This document shows, piece after piece, positions 1 through 8,556 of a stretch of DNA of 64,000 nt. The stretch's first letter is position 1. The number at the start of each line of letters is the position of its first letter. The position numbers and the translations under genes are program-made. The DNA lies in contig NZ_KI866530.1 of assembly GCF_000511175.1 (NCBI RefSeq), forward strand, positions 2,248,418 through 2,312,417. The letters run 5' to 3'. The notes below the pieces were generated by a model that did no database searches, was not told the DNA's origin, and was given only the letters and a program-made list of their open reading frames with translations. The stretch is from Sediminibacterium salmoneum NBRC 103935. Its GTDB lineage: Bacteria; Bacteroidota; Bacteroidia; Chitinophagales; Chitinophagaceae.

Positions 1-501
1 TTTACTATATTGGAAACCCCTTTGGGCGAACCTATATCTTATGCAGACATATGGTCAGCATCAACAGAATCATTAACAGAAAAAGGAATACTAATTCTGA
101 TTAATCTGGGAATTTTATTGTTGCTCGCTTTCGGAATTTCAGCCTATTTATCTGCGGTGAATGCCAAAAAACAAGGGGCAAGTCCATTCGATTTAACTGC
201 GAGAAGAATGTTATTGAACTTTTCGATACCATTACTGGCTGGAGGTATATATTGTGCGATTCTATTAGTGCAGGGTCATATTGAATTGGTACTACTTGCT
301 ACCCTTCTGTTCTATGGAATGGGTATGCTGAACGCAGGCAAATACACCATTGATCTGATGCGCTATTTGGGTATATGTATGATTGCACTCGGACTACTGG
401 GTTCATTTTTTACTGCCCATGGTTTAATAATTTGGACAACAGGGTTTGGGTTTTTACATATTGTATTTGGACTCATTATCTACTATAAAAACGAAAAGTG
501 A
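1..501 (+). CDS. Small integral membrane protein, 5' end probably outside the window
   Basis: The reading frame is open from the first base, so the true start may lie upstream; the first usable start inside the window is TTG at 10. The product has about four hydrophobic segments, including stretches around residues 25-45, 70-85, 90-110 and 120-155, and no recognisable soluble domain. Its stop overlaps the GTG start of the winged-helix regulator at 498 by four bases (GTGA), so the two are almost certainly cotranscribed. A membrane protein, a small winged-helix regulator and a DUF4153 protein form a typical Bacteroidota stress or envelope module. The function of this member is unknown. Confidence 0.6.
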   Translation, partial: FTILETPLGEPISYADIWSASTESLTEKGILILINLGILLLLAFGISAYLSAVNAKKQGASPFDLTARRMLLNFSIPLLAGGIYCAILLVQGHIELVLLATLLFYGMGMLNAGKYTIDLMRYLGICMIALGLLGSFFTAHGLIIWTTGFGFLHIVFGLIIYYKNEK

Positions 502-797
502 AAAACCGAATAGAAAATTTGAATAAGGCTTTCGAGAGTAGGGTTCGTTTGGGCATCATGTCTGTTTTAATGGTAGCAGATGAGATTGATTTTGTTAGTC
601 TGAAAGAGCAGCTACAAGTTACAGATGGAAACATAGCCAGTCATATTACCGCCCTGGAAAAAATGGCCTATATAAAAGTTGAAAAGAAATTCATTGGAAA
701 AAAACCAAATACAACTTACTCAGTTACGGCTCAAGGTAAAAAAGCATTTAAAGAGCATATCAACGCACTTGAAAAATTAATCAGACAAACACTTTAA
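498..797 (+). CDS. Winged-helix transcriptional regulator (HTH_34 / MarR-ArsR-like)
   Basis: A 99-residue protein almost entirely made of one winged-helix domain. The helix-turn-helix lies around residues 33-60 (LKEQLQVTDGNIASHITALE) and is followed by a wing with lysines and a threonine-tyrosine strand (residues 66-80). The size and pattern match the small PF13601-type regulators of Bacteroidota, which usually sit beside the membrane protein they control. The GTG start overlaps the stop of the upstream membrane gene, and the DUF4153 gene begins one base after this stop. It probably regulates its own operon; the ligand is unknown. Confidence 0.8.
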   Translation: MKNRIENLNKAFESRVRLGIMSVLMVADEIDFVSLKEQLQVTDGNIASHITALEKMAYIKVEKKFIGKKPNTTYSVTAQGKKAFKEHINALEKLIRQTL

Positions 798-798
798 A

Positions 799-1896
799 AT
801 GGAAAACAAGACCATAAAATTATCCAGCAAACAATATGTAGAATTGTTTCTTATTTCCTGCGGGATTATCATTGCAACGTTTATAGCTAAAATACCTCAG
901 TTTTTTGGACTGACAGAAGACGAATATTACGCAAAGAACCTGTCATTCATTATAGTTCCTACTTTAATGGCCTACTTTATCTGGAAAAAAGAAATCGATT
1001 TTAAAAAAGCAGCTATCGCATTAGTGGTTATAATTCTTTCATGGGTGTACATGAACTTATTGCCTTCAGTTGAATCAAATGATTCTCTGATTTTGGCCTG
1101 CATGCATATGCCTATTCTTGCATGGACAATACTGGGTTTTATTTACATAAAAGGAGAAGTAAAAAATTCAAAATTAAAAATTGAATATCTGATATATAAC
1201 AGCAATCTGGCAGTAATGTCGGCAATGCTAGTAATTTCCGGATTTATTTTTTCCGCATTAACCATTGGCATGTTTAACCTGATTGAAGTTAAGATTGAAA
1301 CATTTTATTTTAACTATGTGGTTATAACAGGTCTATCTGCCGTTCCCTTAATTGCCAGTTATCTGGTAGAAAACAATGCAGGATTGGTAAACAAAATAAC
1401 GCCACTGATTGCCAAAATTTTCACACCCCTGGTATTAATCATGCTCACCATCTTTACGATTACCTTATTCGCAACAGGTAAAAGTATTTACAGTAATAGA
1501 GATTTTTTACTCATTTTCAATCTGGTATTGATAGGGGTGATGGCTTTGATTCTATTCTCGGTTATTGAAGCCAACAAACTAAAAGATAATAGAATAAATA
1601 CGATTCTGTTACTGCTGCTGTCAACAGTTACCATTATTGTGAATGGAATAGCCTTGTCTGCTATTCTCTTCAGACTATCGGAATTTGGCGTCAGTGCAAA
1701 CAGGATAGCCGTACTGGGTGCCAACCTGATTATATTTACCAATCTTATTTTGGTTTTCTTTAAACTGGTTAAAGCAACTAAAAAGAAAGATGCCATTGAA
1801 GAAGTTGCCAACACAATTGTTTCTTACTTGCCTGTCTATGGTGGCTGGGCATTTATTGTTGCTTTTTTATTCCCCCTTATATTTCAATACAAATAA
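799..1896 (+). CDS. DUF4153-like multi-pass membrane protein
   Basis: 365 residues with about ten predicted transmembrane segments and short loops. The region around residues 225-245 (YSNRDFLLIFNLVLIGVMAL) and the segment near residues 290-320 resemble the conserved core of DUF4153 proteins. Most family members are longer, so this may be a shortened form. It follows the winged-helix regulator gene by one base and is the last gene of a three-gene operon. The role is unknown; the family often sits with MarR/ArsR-like regulators. Its 3' end overlaps the convergent methyltransferase gene by 30 bases. Confidence 0.65.
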   Translation: MENKTIKLSSKQYVELFLISCGIIIATFIAKIPQFFGLTEDEYYAKNLSFIIVPTLMAYFIWKKEIDFKKAAIALVVIILSWVYMNLLPSVESNDSLILACMHMPILAWTILGFIYIKGEVKNSKLKIEYLIYNSNLAVMSAMLVISGFIFSALTIGMFNLIEVKIETFYFNYVVITGLSAVPLIASYLVENNAGLVNKITPLIAKIFTPLVLIMLTIFTITLFATGKSIYSNRDFLLIFNLVLIGVMALILFSVIEANKLKDNRINTILLLLLSTVTIIVNGIALSAILFRLSEFGVSANRIAVLGANLIIFTNLILVFFKLVKATKKKDAIEEVANTIVSYLPVYGGWAFIVAFLFPLIFQYK

Positions 1897-2502
1897 CCCT
1901 ATCGTTACTTCCGTTCCTTCATTTTGAACCGCAATCAATTCCTGTTCCTGAATGAACAAAGAAAAATAGGTAACAAAAGAACTTGCATTAATGCGGTAAG
2001 GGGTTGCTAATAAAATAGTGACCCCTTTTTCCAAATAAGAATTCACTATTAATTTTAATGATTCAAAATCCCTCTCATCGTAATTTATATCACTTAGCAA
2101 AAGAATATCTGCGGGAATATCTCCGGCATAATTATTCCAATCCAGTTCCAATGCTTTTACATTTTTACATCCAAGAGCATCAATGTTTATTTGCATCAGC
2201 TCCACAGCCTCTTTGGCATAATCGGTTATGATTATTGAAGATGCTGTTTTGGCAGCAAAGAAAGAAGGCAATCCAATACCAGCACCCAGTTCTAATACCT
2301 GTTTCTCACGAATTAAATCCGGATATCTCTTCAAAAACCAAAGCATTGCCAGAGAAGATGGCCAGCATTTTGCCCAGAATGGAAATTCAGTTTCGGTATT
2401 ATTCAAAAGCAATGTTTCATAGGTTGCTTTTAATTTATCCGGATCCGGAATAGTTAAACTCAAATCAGGGGAAAAAGAAAAGTCAATTACCGGATACACC
2501 AT
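1867..2502 (-). CDS. Class I SAM-dependent methyltransferase (lysine-methyltransferase-like)
   Basis: 211 residues. Motif I is clear (VLELGAGIGLPSFFAA, about residues 69-84), followed by an acidic residue after strand 2 (IITD) and the motif IV region LLLSDINYDE around residue 133. An N-terminal segment rich in aromatic residues (FPFWAKCWPSSLAM) precedes motif I, as in the PF10294 family, which methylates lysines in proteins such as ribosomal proteins or elongation factors. The substrate cannot be read from sequence. The gene converges on and overlaps the DUF4153 gene by 30 bases, and the beta-lactamase-fold hydrolase lies immediately upstream (3 bases), so the two are probably cotranscribed. 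Confidence 0.75.
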   Translation of the reverse strand: MVYPVIDFSFSPDLSLTIPDPDKLKATYETLLLNNTETEFPFWAKCWPSSLAMLWFLKRYPDLIREKQVLELGAGIGLPSFFAAKTASSIIITDYAKEAVELMQINIDALGCKNVKALELDWNNYAGDIPADILLLSDINYDERDFESLKLIVNSYLEKGVTILLATPYRINASSFVTYFSLFIQEQELIAVQNEGTEVTIGLFVLKYKGE

Positions 2503-2505
2503 CGT

Positions 2506-3651
2506 TTACTGAATCACAATATTTTCATACAATATATTGGCAACCTTTCTTAGTACTTTGTTGAATCCATTTTCGTACGCCGGATCAGATCCGTTGGTAA
2601 TAACAACTATACCAAACTTTTCTTTGGGGTCAAAAAACATGATGCTATACAATCCATAAGCGGAACCTGTATGCCCAACCAGTGTTTTTCCTTCTATTAA
2701 ATTAGATGTTTTTGACAATGCCAATCCATATTGTTCTTTTTCAGAATACATGGTTTGCATTTTCCTGGAACTCCTCTTTGCAATGATTCTTTCACCCTTA
2801 TACTTACCGTAATTAGCGTGCATCATCATATACTTTGCCAAATCAGGGGCGGATATTTTCATGCCCCCGGTTGGAGAAAAAATGGGGGTTGAATAGCCAA
2901 GCGTATAAGCTTCAAGTTCTTTTTTACGGGATGCATAAGCGCCTGAAGAAAATATAAACTTTGCTGAGTCTCTGTTGTAGTCGTAAATCTGTGCAAACTG
3001 CTCATTATCAAATTCATCTACATTATATCCTCCGAATAAGCTGAGTGGTTGCAGAATATTTTGTTGTATGTATTTATCGAATCGTATTCCTGAAATCCTT
3101 TCTAATATTGCACCTGCCATATTGTAATTCAGGTTACAATACTGATATCCGGAATCCGGAGCGTAGGAGTTGTAACATTTTCTCCAGTTAGCATTTTTGG
3201 CCGGATTAATGGCATCCAGACTAAAATATCCCTGACTGTCATTGATAGAAGAACGATGAGACAAGATCATTTTTAAAGTGATGGGCTGCTCGGGAAATGA
3301 AGGATTTCGTACAATAAATCCAACGAGTGGGCTGATATCGTCATCCAGGGATACTTTCTTTTTCTCAATCAGCTGCATGATGGCTGTTGCAGTAAATGAT
3401 TTGGAGATGGATGCAATTCTGAACAGATGACTGGTAGATAGCTGTTCACGGGTTTGTTCATTTTTATATCCATATGCATTCGTGAAAACCACTTTATTGT
3501 TTTTAACCACTGCTACAGACAATCCCATAACTGGGGTTTCCTTCATTATGGCTAAAATAGAAGAGTCTGCTTTTGAATATTGCGCACTTGCCTCAGGCAG
3601 GTGAATCAAAAGCAGACTCAGGCTAAATAAAAGATATTTAAATGGGTGCAT
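2506..3651 (-). CDS. Serine hydrolase of the beta-lactamase / penicillin-binding family (class C fold), secreted
   Basis: 381 residues with a signal peptide ending near ASAQ (residues 21-24). The three active-site motifs of the PF00144 family are present: SxxK as SISK (S81, K84), YxN as YCN (Y171-N173) and the KTG-equivalent HTG (327-329). The length is normal. Such proteins are usually esterases or D-aminopeptidases acting in the periplasm rather than true resistance enzymes; the substrate is not predictable. It is 3 bases upstream of the methyltransferase gene. Confidence 0.85.
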   Translation of the reverse strand: MHPFKYLLFSLSLLLIHLPEASAQYSKADSSILAIMKETPVMGLSVAVVKNNKVVFTNAYGYKNEQTREQLSTSHLFRIASISKSFTATAIMQLIEKKKVSLDDDISPLVGFIVRNPSFPEQPITLKMILSHRSSINDSQGYFSLDAINPAKNANWRKCYNSYAPDSGYQYCNLNYNMAGAILERISGIRFDKYIQQNILQPLSLFGGYNVDEFDNEQFAQIYDYNRDSAKFIFSSGAYASRKKELEAYTLGYSTPIFSPTGGMKISAPDLAKYMMMHANYGKYKGERIIAKRSSRKMQTMYSEKEQYGLALSKTSNLIEGKTLVGHTGSAYGLYSIMFFDPKEKFGIVVITNGSDPAYENGFNKVLRKVANILYENIVIQ

Positions 3652-3684
3652 CTTTACCGCTTTAGGGTGATAGGATGCATAAAT

Positions 3685-4401
3685 TTAAGGGTTGGTAGAC
3701 CAAATTGAACTCTCTTTTACAAAAACCCTTCTGTTTAATTTTAATTGTGCAATAATCAATTCTGCAAAATCTTCCGGATGCATCAAGCGCTCTTCATTAT
3801 TGTTAATTAAATTAGCAGAGTGGGCCAATTCTGTAACCACTGTACTGGGAGCCATTGCTGTAACCCTGATATTGTACTTTCTTACTTCCTGCATTAGGGA
3901 CTCTGTTAATCCCATTACACCAAACTTAGAAGCACTGTAGGCACTGGTGGTTGCCGCTCCCCTTAATCCGGCAGTAGAAGACACATTTACAATATCTCCT
4001 GTAAGGCGTTTCATCATTTGTGGTAAAACGGCTCTGGTAGTGTAATACACACCAAACAGATTTACTTTAACCTGTTGCTCCCATACTTCCGGACTAAGAT
4101 CCAGAAACTTTCCGAAAGTTCCGGTTCCGGCGTTATTAATTAAAATATCAATTGGGCCTAGTGCAGCTTCTACTTTTTCAACTGCCCAATTTACTGCGTT
4201 AATATTACTGATGTCTGCAGTTGCAATAATCGATTTAACCCCTAAGGCAGTAATTTCTGCTGCAACCTGCTGCAGGTCAATTTCTGATCTTGCCATTAGT
4301 CCAACATGAACACCTTCCTTTGCCAATGCAATGGCGATTGCTTTTCCAATTCCCTTTCCGGCACCAGTTACCAATGCCACTTTATTCTGTAATGATTCCA
4401 T
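3685..4401 (-). CDS. Short-chain dehydrogenase/reductase (FabG-like)
   Basis: 238 residues with classical SDR motifs: TGAGKGIG cofactor loop (residues 12-19), NNAG (about 88-91), a catalytic serine in VNVSS and YSASK (Tyr/Lys pair near residue 155). Reaction: NAD(P)H-dependent reduction of a keto group or the reverse; substrate unknown. It starts 9 bases after the stop of the Old Yellow Enzyme gene, and a Rossmann-fold protein lies upstream of that, so the three genes form a probable redox operon. It resembles 3-oxoacyl-ACP reductases but is not in a fatty-acid synthesis cluster, so it should not be named fabG. Confidence 0.85.
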   Translation of the reverse strand: MESLQNKVALVTGAGKGIGKAIAIALAKEGVHVGLMARSEIDLQQVAAEITALGVKSIIATADISNINAVNWAVEKVEAALGPIDILINNAGTGTFGKFLDLSPEVWEQQVKVNLFGVYYTTRAVLPQMMKRLTGDIVNVSSTAGLRGAATTSAYSASKFGVMGLTESLMQEVRKYNIRVTAMAPSTVVTELAHSANLINNNEERLMHPEDFAELIIAQLKLNRRVFVKESSIWSTNP

Positions 4402-4410
4402 TATAATTAT

Positions 4411-5505
4411 TTAAGCGGTTAAAAAAGGATAATCGGTATATCCCTTTTCGCCGGGTGTATAAAATGTTTGTGTATCTACTTCGTTTAATGCAGCACCTGT
4501 TTCAAATCTTTTTACTAAATCAGGATTAGCAATGAAAGGAACACCAAAGGCAACCAAATCAGCATCTCCGGCTTCCAATACCGCAGTTGCTGTTTCTTTA
4601 TTGAATCCTCTGTTAATGATTAAAGTGCCCTTGTAAAGCGGTCTGAAATGCTTGGCTACTTCTGTAACAGCAAAAGGCAAATGATCTACCGGCACAAAAG
4701 GCTCTGTTAAATGCAAATAAGCCAGACCATAATCATTTAAACGCTTTACGATGTATTCGTGGGTTGGAATAGTGGTTTCGTCCATAGCAATTCCAAACAA
4801 TCCGTTTAAGCTTGGACTTAAACGAAGTCCTACTTTTTTATAGTCGATTACTTCTTTGAATGCATCCAGAATTTCAAACAAGATTCTTGCTCTGTTTTCA
4901 ACCGTACCCCCGTATTCGTCTGTTCTCTGGTTAGAAGTAGCATTAAAAAATTGTTGCAAAAGATATCCATTGGCTCCGTGAATTTCAACTCCGTCAAAAC
5001 CTGCTTTAATGGCATTGGCTGCAGCATTTTTAAAATCCTGAACCGTTTGCTTAATATCTGCAATCGTCATTTCACGAGGAGCTACTGTATCGGTAAAACC
5101 ATTTTTTGTGTACGACTTTTCATTGGGATTTAAGGCTGACGGCGCCAATGGTAATGCTCCATTATGAAAATCAGGATGAGACATTCTGCCCACATGCCAC
5201 AATTGAACAAAGATCTTGCCTCCATTTTCATGAACAGCTTTGGTAACCAGCTTCCAGCCCTCTACCTGTTCTTCACTGTAAATTCCCGGCACATTAATGT
5301 ATCCCACACCCCAGGTGCTAACCGGAGCGCCCTCTGTAATGATTAACCCTGCAGAAGCTCTTTGTGCATAATATTCTGCCATTAATGCATTGGGAACAGC
5401 CCCGGCATTGTCTGCTCTGCTTCTGGTCATTGGGGCCATCACTATTTTGTTACTCAACGTTAAATCTGCCAACTGATAAGGCGTAAATAAAACACTACTG
5501 CTCAT
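4411..5505 (-). CDS. Alkene reductase of the Old Yellow Enzyme family (NemA/OYE-like)
   Basis: 364 residues, the usual length for the family, forming an FMN-binding TIM barrel. The substrate-binding pair is present as HGAN (H176 and N179), the QLWHVGR element lies at residues 101-107 and the N-terminal FMN segment reads MAPMTRSR. Family members reduce activated C=C bonds of enones, nitro compounds and nitrate esters with NAD(P)H. It sits between the Rossmann protein (11 bases) and the SDR (9 bases); an ene-reductase beside a ketoreductase suggests stepwise reduction of an unsaturated carbonyl, possibly in detoxification. Confidence 0.92.
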   Translation of the reverse strand: MSSSVLFTPYQLADLTLSNKIVMAPMTRSRADNAGAVPNALMAEYYAQRASAGLIITEGAPVSTWGVGYINVPGIYSEEQVEGWKLVTKAVHENGGKIFVQLWHVGRMSHPDFHNGALPLAPSALNPNEKSYTKNGFTDTVAPREMTIADIKQTVQDFKNAAANAIKAGFDGVEIHGANGYLLQQFFNATSNQRTDEYGGTVENRARILFEILDAFKEVIDYKKVGLRLSPSLNGLFGIAMDETTIPTHEYIVKRLNDYGLAYLHLTEPFVPVDHLPFAVTEVAKHFRPLYKGTLIINRGFNKETATAVLEAGDADLVAFGVPFIANPDLVKRFETGAALNEVDTQTFYTPGEKGYTDYPFLTA

Positions 5506-5516
5506 ATATATATTGA

Positions 5517-6002
5517 TTAAATTAATGACTTTTTAAAAATGGGTTTCAATCCACACAAATGGATAATTTCTCCTGTAACAGACAAGGCCATTTCATCTTT
5601 CCCTTCTACAATAGCTGCTGTATTTCCCCAGTCTACTAACATGAACTTGGCATAGGGAAGTTTATGCTGAAGATGCTGCATTGAATTGTTCTCCGGGCGT
5701 ATTTGAATTACAATTTTACAAGTGGTGAATTCATTAATTCTTTCTGCAATCAATTGCTGCTCGGCTTCTTTTTCAACAGCAATGATAACAATATCGGCCT
5801 CCCAGGAAGCTTCTTTACTGCATTCAAGTAGGGTAATATTGGCAGCAGGATTATTGGCCTGAATGGCTTTTTGTACCTTATTCAATGCTTCCTTGTCGGC
5901 ATCCATTAATAAAACAGGGTATTGTCCGGAGATACTATTGGCAATTCGCTGACCTACATCTGAATTAGCACCCAGTATAGCTACAATATTATTATACTGC
6001 AT
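5517..6002 (-). CDS. Rossmann-fold NAD(P)-binding protein
   Basis: 161 residues beginning with a dinucleotide-binding loop (ILGANSDVG, residues 9-17) and an acidic residue after strand 2 (LLMDAD), which suggests NAD(H). It matches only the cofactor half of a dehydrogenase and has no obvious catalytic domain, so it may be a small atypical reductase or a redox-sensing subunit. It is the first gene of the operon with the ene-reductase and the SDR, and the Crp/Fnr regulator lies 96 bases upstream on the same strand. A TAATTTTG -7-like element lies at 6020-6027 on this strand. Confidence 0.6.
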   Translation of the reverse strand: MQYNNIVAILGANSDVGQRIANSISGQYPVLLMDADKEALNKVQKAIQANNPAANITLLECSKEASWEADIVIIAVEKEAEQQLIAERINEFTTCKIVIQIRPENNSMQHLQHKLPYAKFMLVDWGNTAAIVEGKDEMALSVTGEIIHLCGLKPIFKKSLI

Positions 6003-6019
6003 CTTTCTTAATTGAAATG

Positions 6020-6027
6020 CAAAATTA
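6020..6027 (-). promoter_or_regulatory. Candidate -7 element of the redox operon
   Basis: Read on the minus strand this is TAATTTTG, a full match to the Bacteroidota -7 consensus TAnnTTTG, 18 bases before the ATG of the Rossmann-protein gene at 6002. No clear TTG -33 element was found at the usual spacing. Confidence 0.3.
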
Positions 6028-6098
6028 GCTTGCCATTATTTTGTTGCCATTGAGATAAAACAAGAAATAGTATTGACCTATATCAATCAAACCATTGT

Positions 6099-6674
6099 CT
6101 ATTGGGTTATTTTCCGTTTGATACGACTGAGCGTTTCCGGGGTGATGCCCAGATAAGATGCTATTAAATTCTGGGGGATTTTCTGAACCAGCTTTGGATT
6201 ATTGGCTAAGAGGTGCAAATATTTTTCTTCCGCAGAATAAGCAAGCGATTGAATTAATCTTCGTTCTTTGGAGATGATATTGTTCTGGAACAAGATTCTG
6301 AAGTACCGTTCCATTACCGGCACTTTTAAAAGCATTTCTTCAAAGCCCTGAAAGCTGATCAGTAACAATTCTGATTCCTCTATGGCATCAATAAAATAGG
6401 TGGATGGTTCCACTGAAAGAAAGCTGAGAATATCAGCCATCCACCATCCCTCCCAGGCAAAATGAATCATATGCTCCGTACCTTTTTCATCTACGCTATA
6501 AGAGCGTAATAGTCCTTTTTCAACAAATGCTAGGTGCTTACATACGTCTCCCTCTTGCAATAAATATTGCTTTTTTCTTATCTTTTTGGGTGAAAAAAAG
6601 GTTTTAACAAGGTTTTGTTCCTGTTCGGAAATCAAGACTTTATCTTTAACCTGAGAAAAAAATACTTCGAACAT
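6099..6674 (-). CDS. Crp/Fnr-family transcriptional regulator
   Basis: 191 residues. An N-terminal cyclic-nucleotide-binding beta-roll (about residues 30-115) is followed by a dimerisation helix. The C-terminal helix-turn-helix is short (IPQNLIASYLGITPETLSRIKRK, about 165-187), as in the small Bacteroidota Crp subgroup. No cysteine cluster for an Fe-S centre is present, so it is not an oxygen-sensing Fnr. The redox operon lies directly downstream on the same strand, making it the natural candidate target. Confidence 0.88.
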   Translation of the reverse strand: MFEVFFSQVKDKVLISEQEQNLVKTFFSPKKIRKKQYLLQEGDVCKHLAFVEKGLLRSYSVDEKGTEHMIHFAWEGWWMADILSFLSVEPSTYFIDAIEESELLLISFQGFEEMLLKVPVMERYFRILFQNNIISKERRLIQSLAYSAEEKYLHLLANNPKLVQKIPQNLIASYLGITPETLSRIKRKITQ

Positions 6675-6720
6675 TACATCAAAGCTACACTAATAAGATT
6701 GACTAATTAAATAGGAACAT

Positions 6721-7380
6721 ATGAAAAAAGTATTTCTATGCCTGATTGGCTTCCTGGTATTAAACCAGGGTCGTGTTTGGGCTCAATCCTGGACACCTGA
6801 AGAACAGCTTGAACTTTTCGGATATTGTGAAAAACAGTTTCTGATGAAGGAATTAGGTATTTCGGAAGAGACTGCGAATAAAGTTGGGCAAATCAACTAC
6901 TGGGCAACCTTACAAAAAATTAAAATTGAGGCAAATACCAATGATACTTTCGTTACAGTGAATGAAGTAAATCAGGAAGTGCTTAAAAAGTACAAAGCCA
7001 TTTCCATTACAGGAGATAAGGCAAAGTCTATCCTAAACAGGGCTTATGCCAGTGGATGTGCCATTACCCAGCTAAATCAGAACAATGCTTATGATACACT
7101 GTCAAAAGCACAGCTAGTAACCAGCTATAAAACAAAATACCGGAAAAAATTAATTGATCAGTTGGGTATCAACGGAAGACAGGCTGATATGATTATTGAT
7201 GCGGAAGCATGGAAACAAAAAGAAAGTTTATTGGTTGCCCAGATACCCATTACAGATTTTAACAGGATTCGTAAAACCGTAATCCTAAATAATGAATACG
7301 CCAGAAAAATTGTGATGGCAGATATTAGTGAATCCCAAAAAGAACAGGCCATCCAGTTTTTTATTCAGAATCAGTTATGA
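6721..7380 (+). CDS. Secreted hypothetical protein with an internal duplication
   Basis: 219 residues with a signal peptide (cleavage near VWAQ, residue 22). I do not recognise a family. Two alpha-helical halves look related: residues around 40-60 (FLMKELGISEETANKVGQI) and around 140-160 (KKLIDQLGINGRQADMII), each followed by a W-x-x-x-x-K segment and a region of beta or mixed structure. This suggests an ancient tandem repeat. It is divergent from the Crp-type regulator (46-base gap) and overlaps the GNAT acetyltransferase gene downstream by four bases (ATGA). Confidence 0.7.
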   Translation: MKKVFLCLIGFLVLNQGRVWAQSWTPEEQLELFGYCEKQFLMKELGISEETANKVGQINYWATLQKIKIEANTNDTFVTVNEVNQEVLKKYKAISITGDKAKSILNRAYASGCAITQLNQNNAYDTLSKAQLVTSYKTKYRKKLIDQLGINGRQADMIIDAEAWKQKESLLVAQIPITDFNRIRKTVILNNEYARKIVMADISESQKEQAIQFFIQNQL

Positions 7381-7901
7381 GTATTTACACTTTAAAAAAA
7401 TTAGTGCTCTCCGACCTGCATGATTTACAGGAAATCAGCAGAACTACTTTCAAAGAAACTTTTGAAATGCATAATTCTGCTGAAGACCTGAATAAGTACC
7501 TTCACGAGCAGCTTTCTATAGATAAATTATCTAAAGAAATACAGAATCCGGAATCTGCATTTTATTTTGGTGAAAGAAACAATGAAGCAGCTGGATATCT
7601 TAAGTTGAATTGGGGTTCTGCGCAAACGGAATTAACTGACCCACTTGCTTTTGAAATTGAAAGGATTTATGTGTTAAAACCATATCTTGGTAAGGGAATG
7701 GGGGCTTTTTTAATGGATGCTGCTCTTGAAATTGCCTACAAAATGAAGCCGGTTTACATTTGGCTGGGTGTTTGGGAGAAGAACGAAAAAGCCATTCGTT
7801 TTTATGAGAAATATGGTTTCAAAGTATTTGGCAGCCACTTATTTACCCTGGGTAATGATATACAAACCGATTTATTAATGAAACTTGAAAATAACCAATA
7901 A
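7377..7901 (+). CDS. GNAT-family N-acetyltransferase
   Basis: 174 residues. The acetyl-CoA-binding motif A is visible in IYVLKPYLGKGMGAFLMDAA (about residues 99-118), where Q/RxxGxG/A is replaced by LGKGMG. Motif B (NEKAIRFYEKYGFKVFG, about 137-153) is typical. It probably acetylates an amine of a small molecule, peptide or protein N-terminus; the substrate is unknown. The start overlaps the preceding secreted-protein stop (ATGA), and the next gene starts one base after this stop, so the three are cotranscribed. Confidence 0.9.
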   Translation: MSIYTLKKLVLSDLHDLQEISRTTFKETFEMHNSAEDLNKYLHEQLSIDKLSKEIQNPESAFYFGERNNEAAGYLKLNWGSAQTELTDPLAFEIERIYVLKPYLGKGMGAFLMDAALEIAYKMKPVYIWLGVWEKNEKAIRFYEKYGFKVFGSHLFTLGNDIQTDLLMKLENNQ

Positions 7902-7902
7902 C

Positions 7903-8556
7903 ATGAAAACAATCTTCGCAGTTCTGCTTACCCTTTTCATTGGCTTTGAATCTCAGGCACAGCAAACCATAAAGGGTTCTTTCAGAAGTAAAGAAAACCC
8001 TGATATTGTTTATAGTTTAATGGACGGATATTTTGTAGAAACCAAATTCAATGTAAGCACCAAAGCTTTTGAATATACCTGGGGAGGGCCCTATACAAAA
8101 GAAGGAAACAAATTAATGGTGTTGACACATTTTGATTCAAGAGATAAATCGGTAGTGGGCAAAACCAGGGAAATACCTTTTAATACCAAAAGCCTGGAAT
8201 CAATTGATAAGGGAGAAAACGCTTTAGCCGGTAACTGGCGAATGAGCGGAAGAAAAACCGGAGAACAAATTACAGAAAACCCGTTGAGAGCCAGACGAAC
8301 TTATAAATTACTTAGCGGAACACGTTTTCAGTGGTTTGCTATTAATATTGAAACGGGTGAATTTTCCGGAACAGGGGGAGGCACTTATCAATTTATCAAT
8401 GGTAAATACACTGAGAACATTGAATTCTTTAGCAGAGATAGCAGCAGAGTGGGCGCTTCCTTACAGTTTTCAGCAAAAATAGAAGAGGGCAAATGGCACC
8501 ATAGTGGCATGAGCTCTAAAGGTGATGCCATTTATGAAATCTGGACCCGTGATTAA
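7903..8556 (+). CDS. Secreted lipocalin-like hypothetical protein (DUF4488-like)
   Basis: About 217 residues from the ATG at 7903; an upstream in-frame TTG at 7885 would add an unlikely leader inside the preceding gene. The signal peptide ends near SQAQ. The mature part is rich in beta strands with two GxW-like blocks (NWRMSGRKTGE, about residue 106, and KWHHSGMSSKGD near the end), suggesting a small beta-barrel of the lipocalin type. The family assignment is tentative and no ligand can be named. It overlaps the convergent desaturase gene by four bases (TTAA, shared stops). Confidence 0.6.
   Translation: MKTIFAVLLTLFIGFESQAQQTIKGSFRSKENPDIVYSLMDGYFVETKFNVSTKAFEYTWGGPYTKEGNKLMVLTHFDSRDKSVVGKTREIPFNTKSLESIDKGENALAGNWRMSGRKTGEQITENPLRARRTYKLLSGTRFQWFAINIETGEFSGTGGGTYQFINGKYTENIEFFSRDSSRVGASLQFSAKIEEGKWHHSGMSSKGDAIYEIWTRD

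Noticed and set aside
1488..1814. 108-codon minus-strand frame inside the DUF4153 gene
   Set aside because: Antisense frame within a convincing membrane-protein gene, with no supporting feature.
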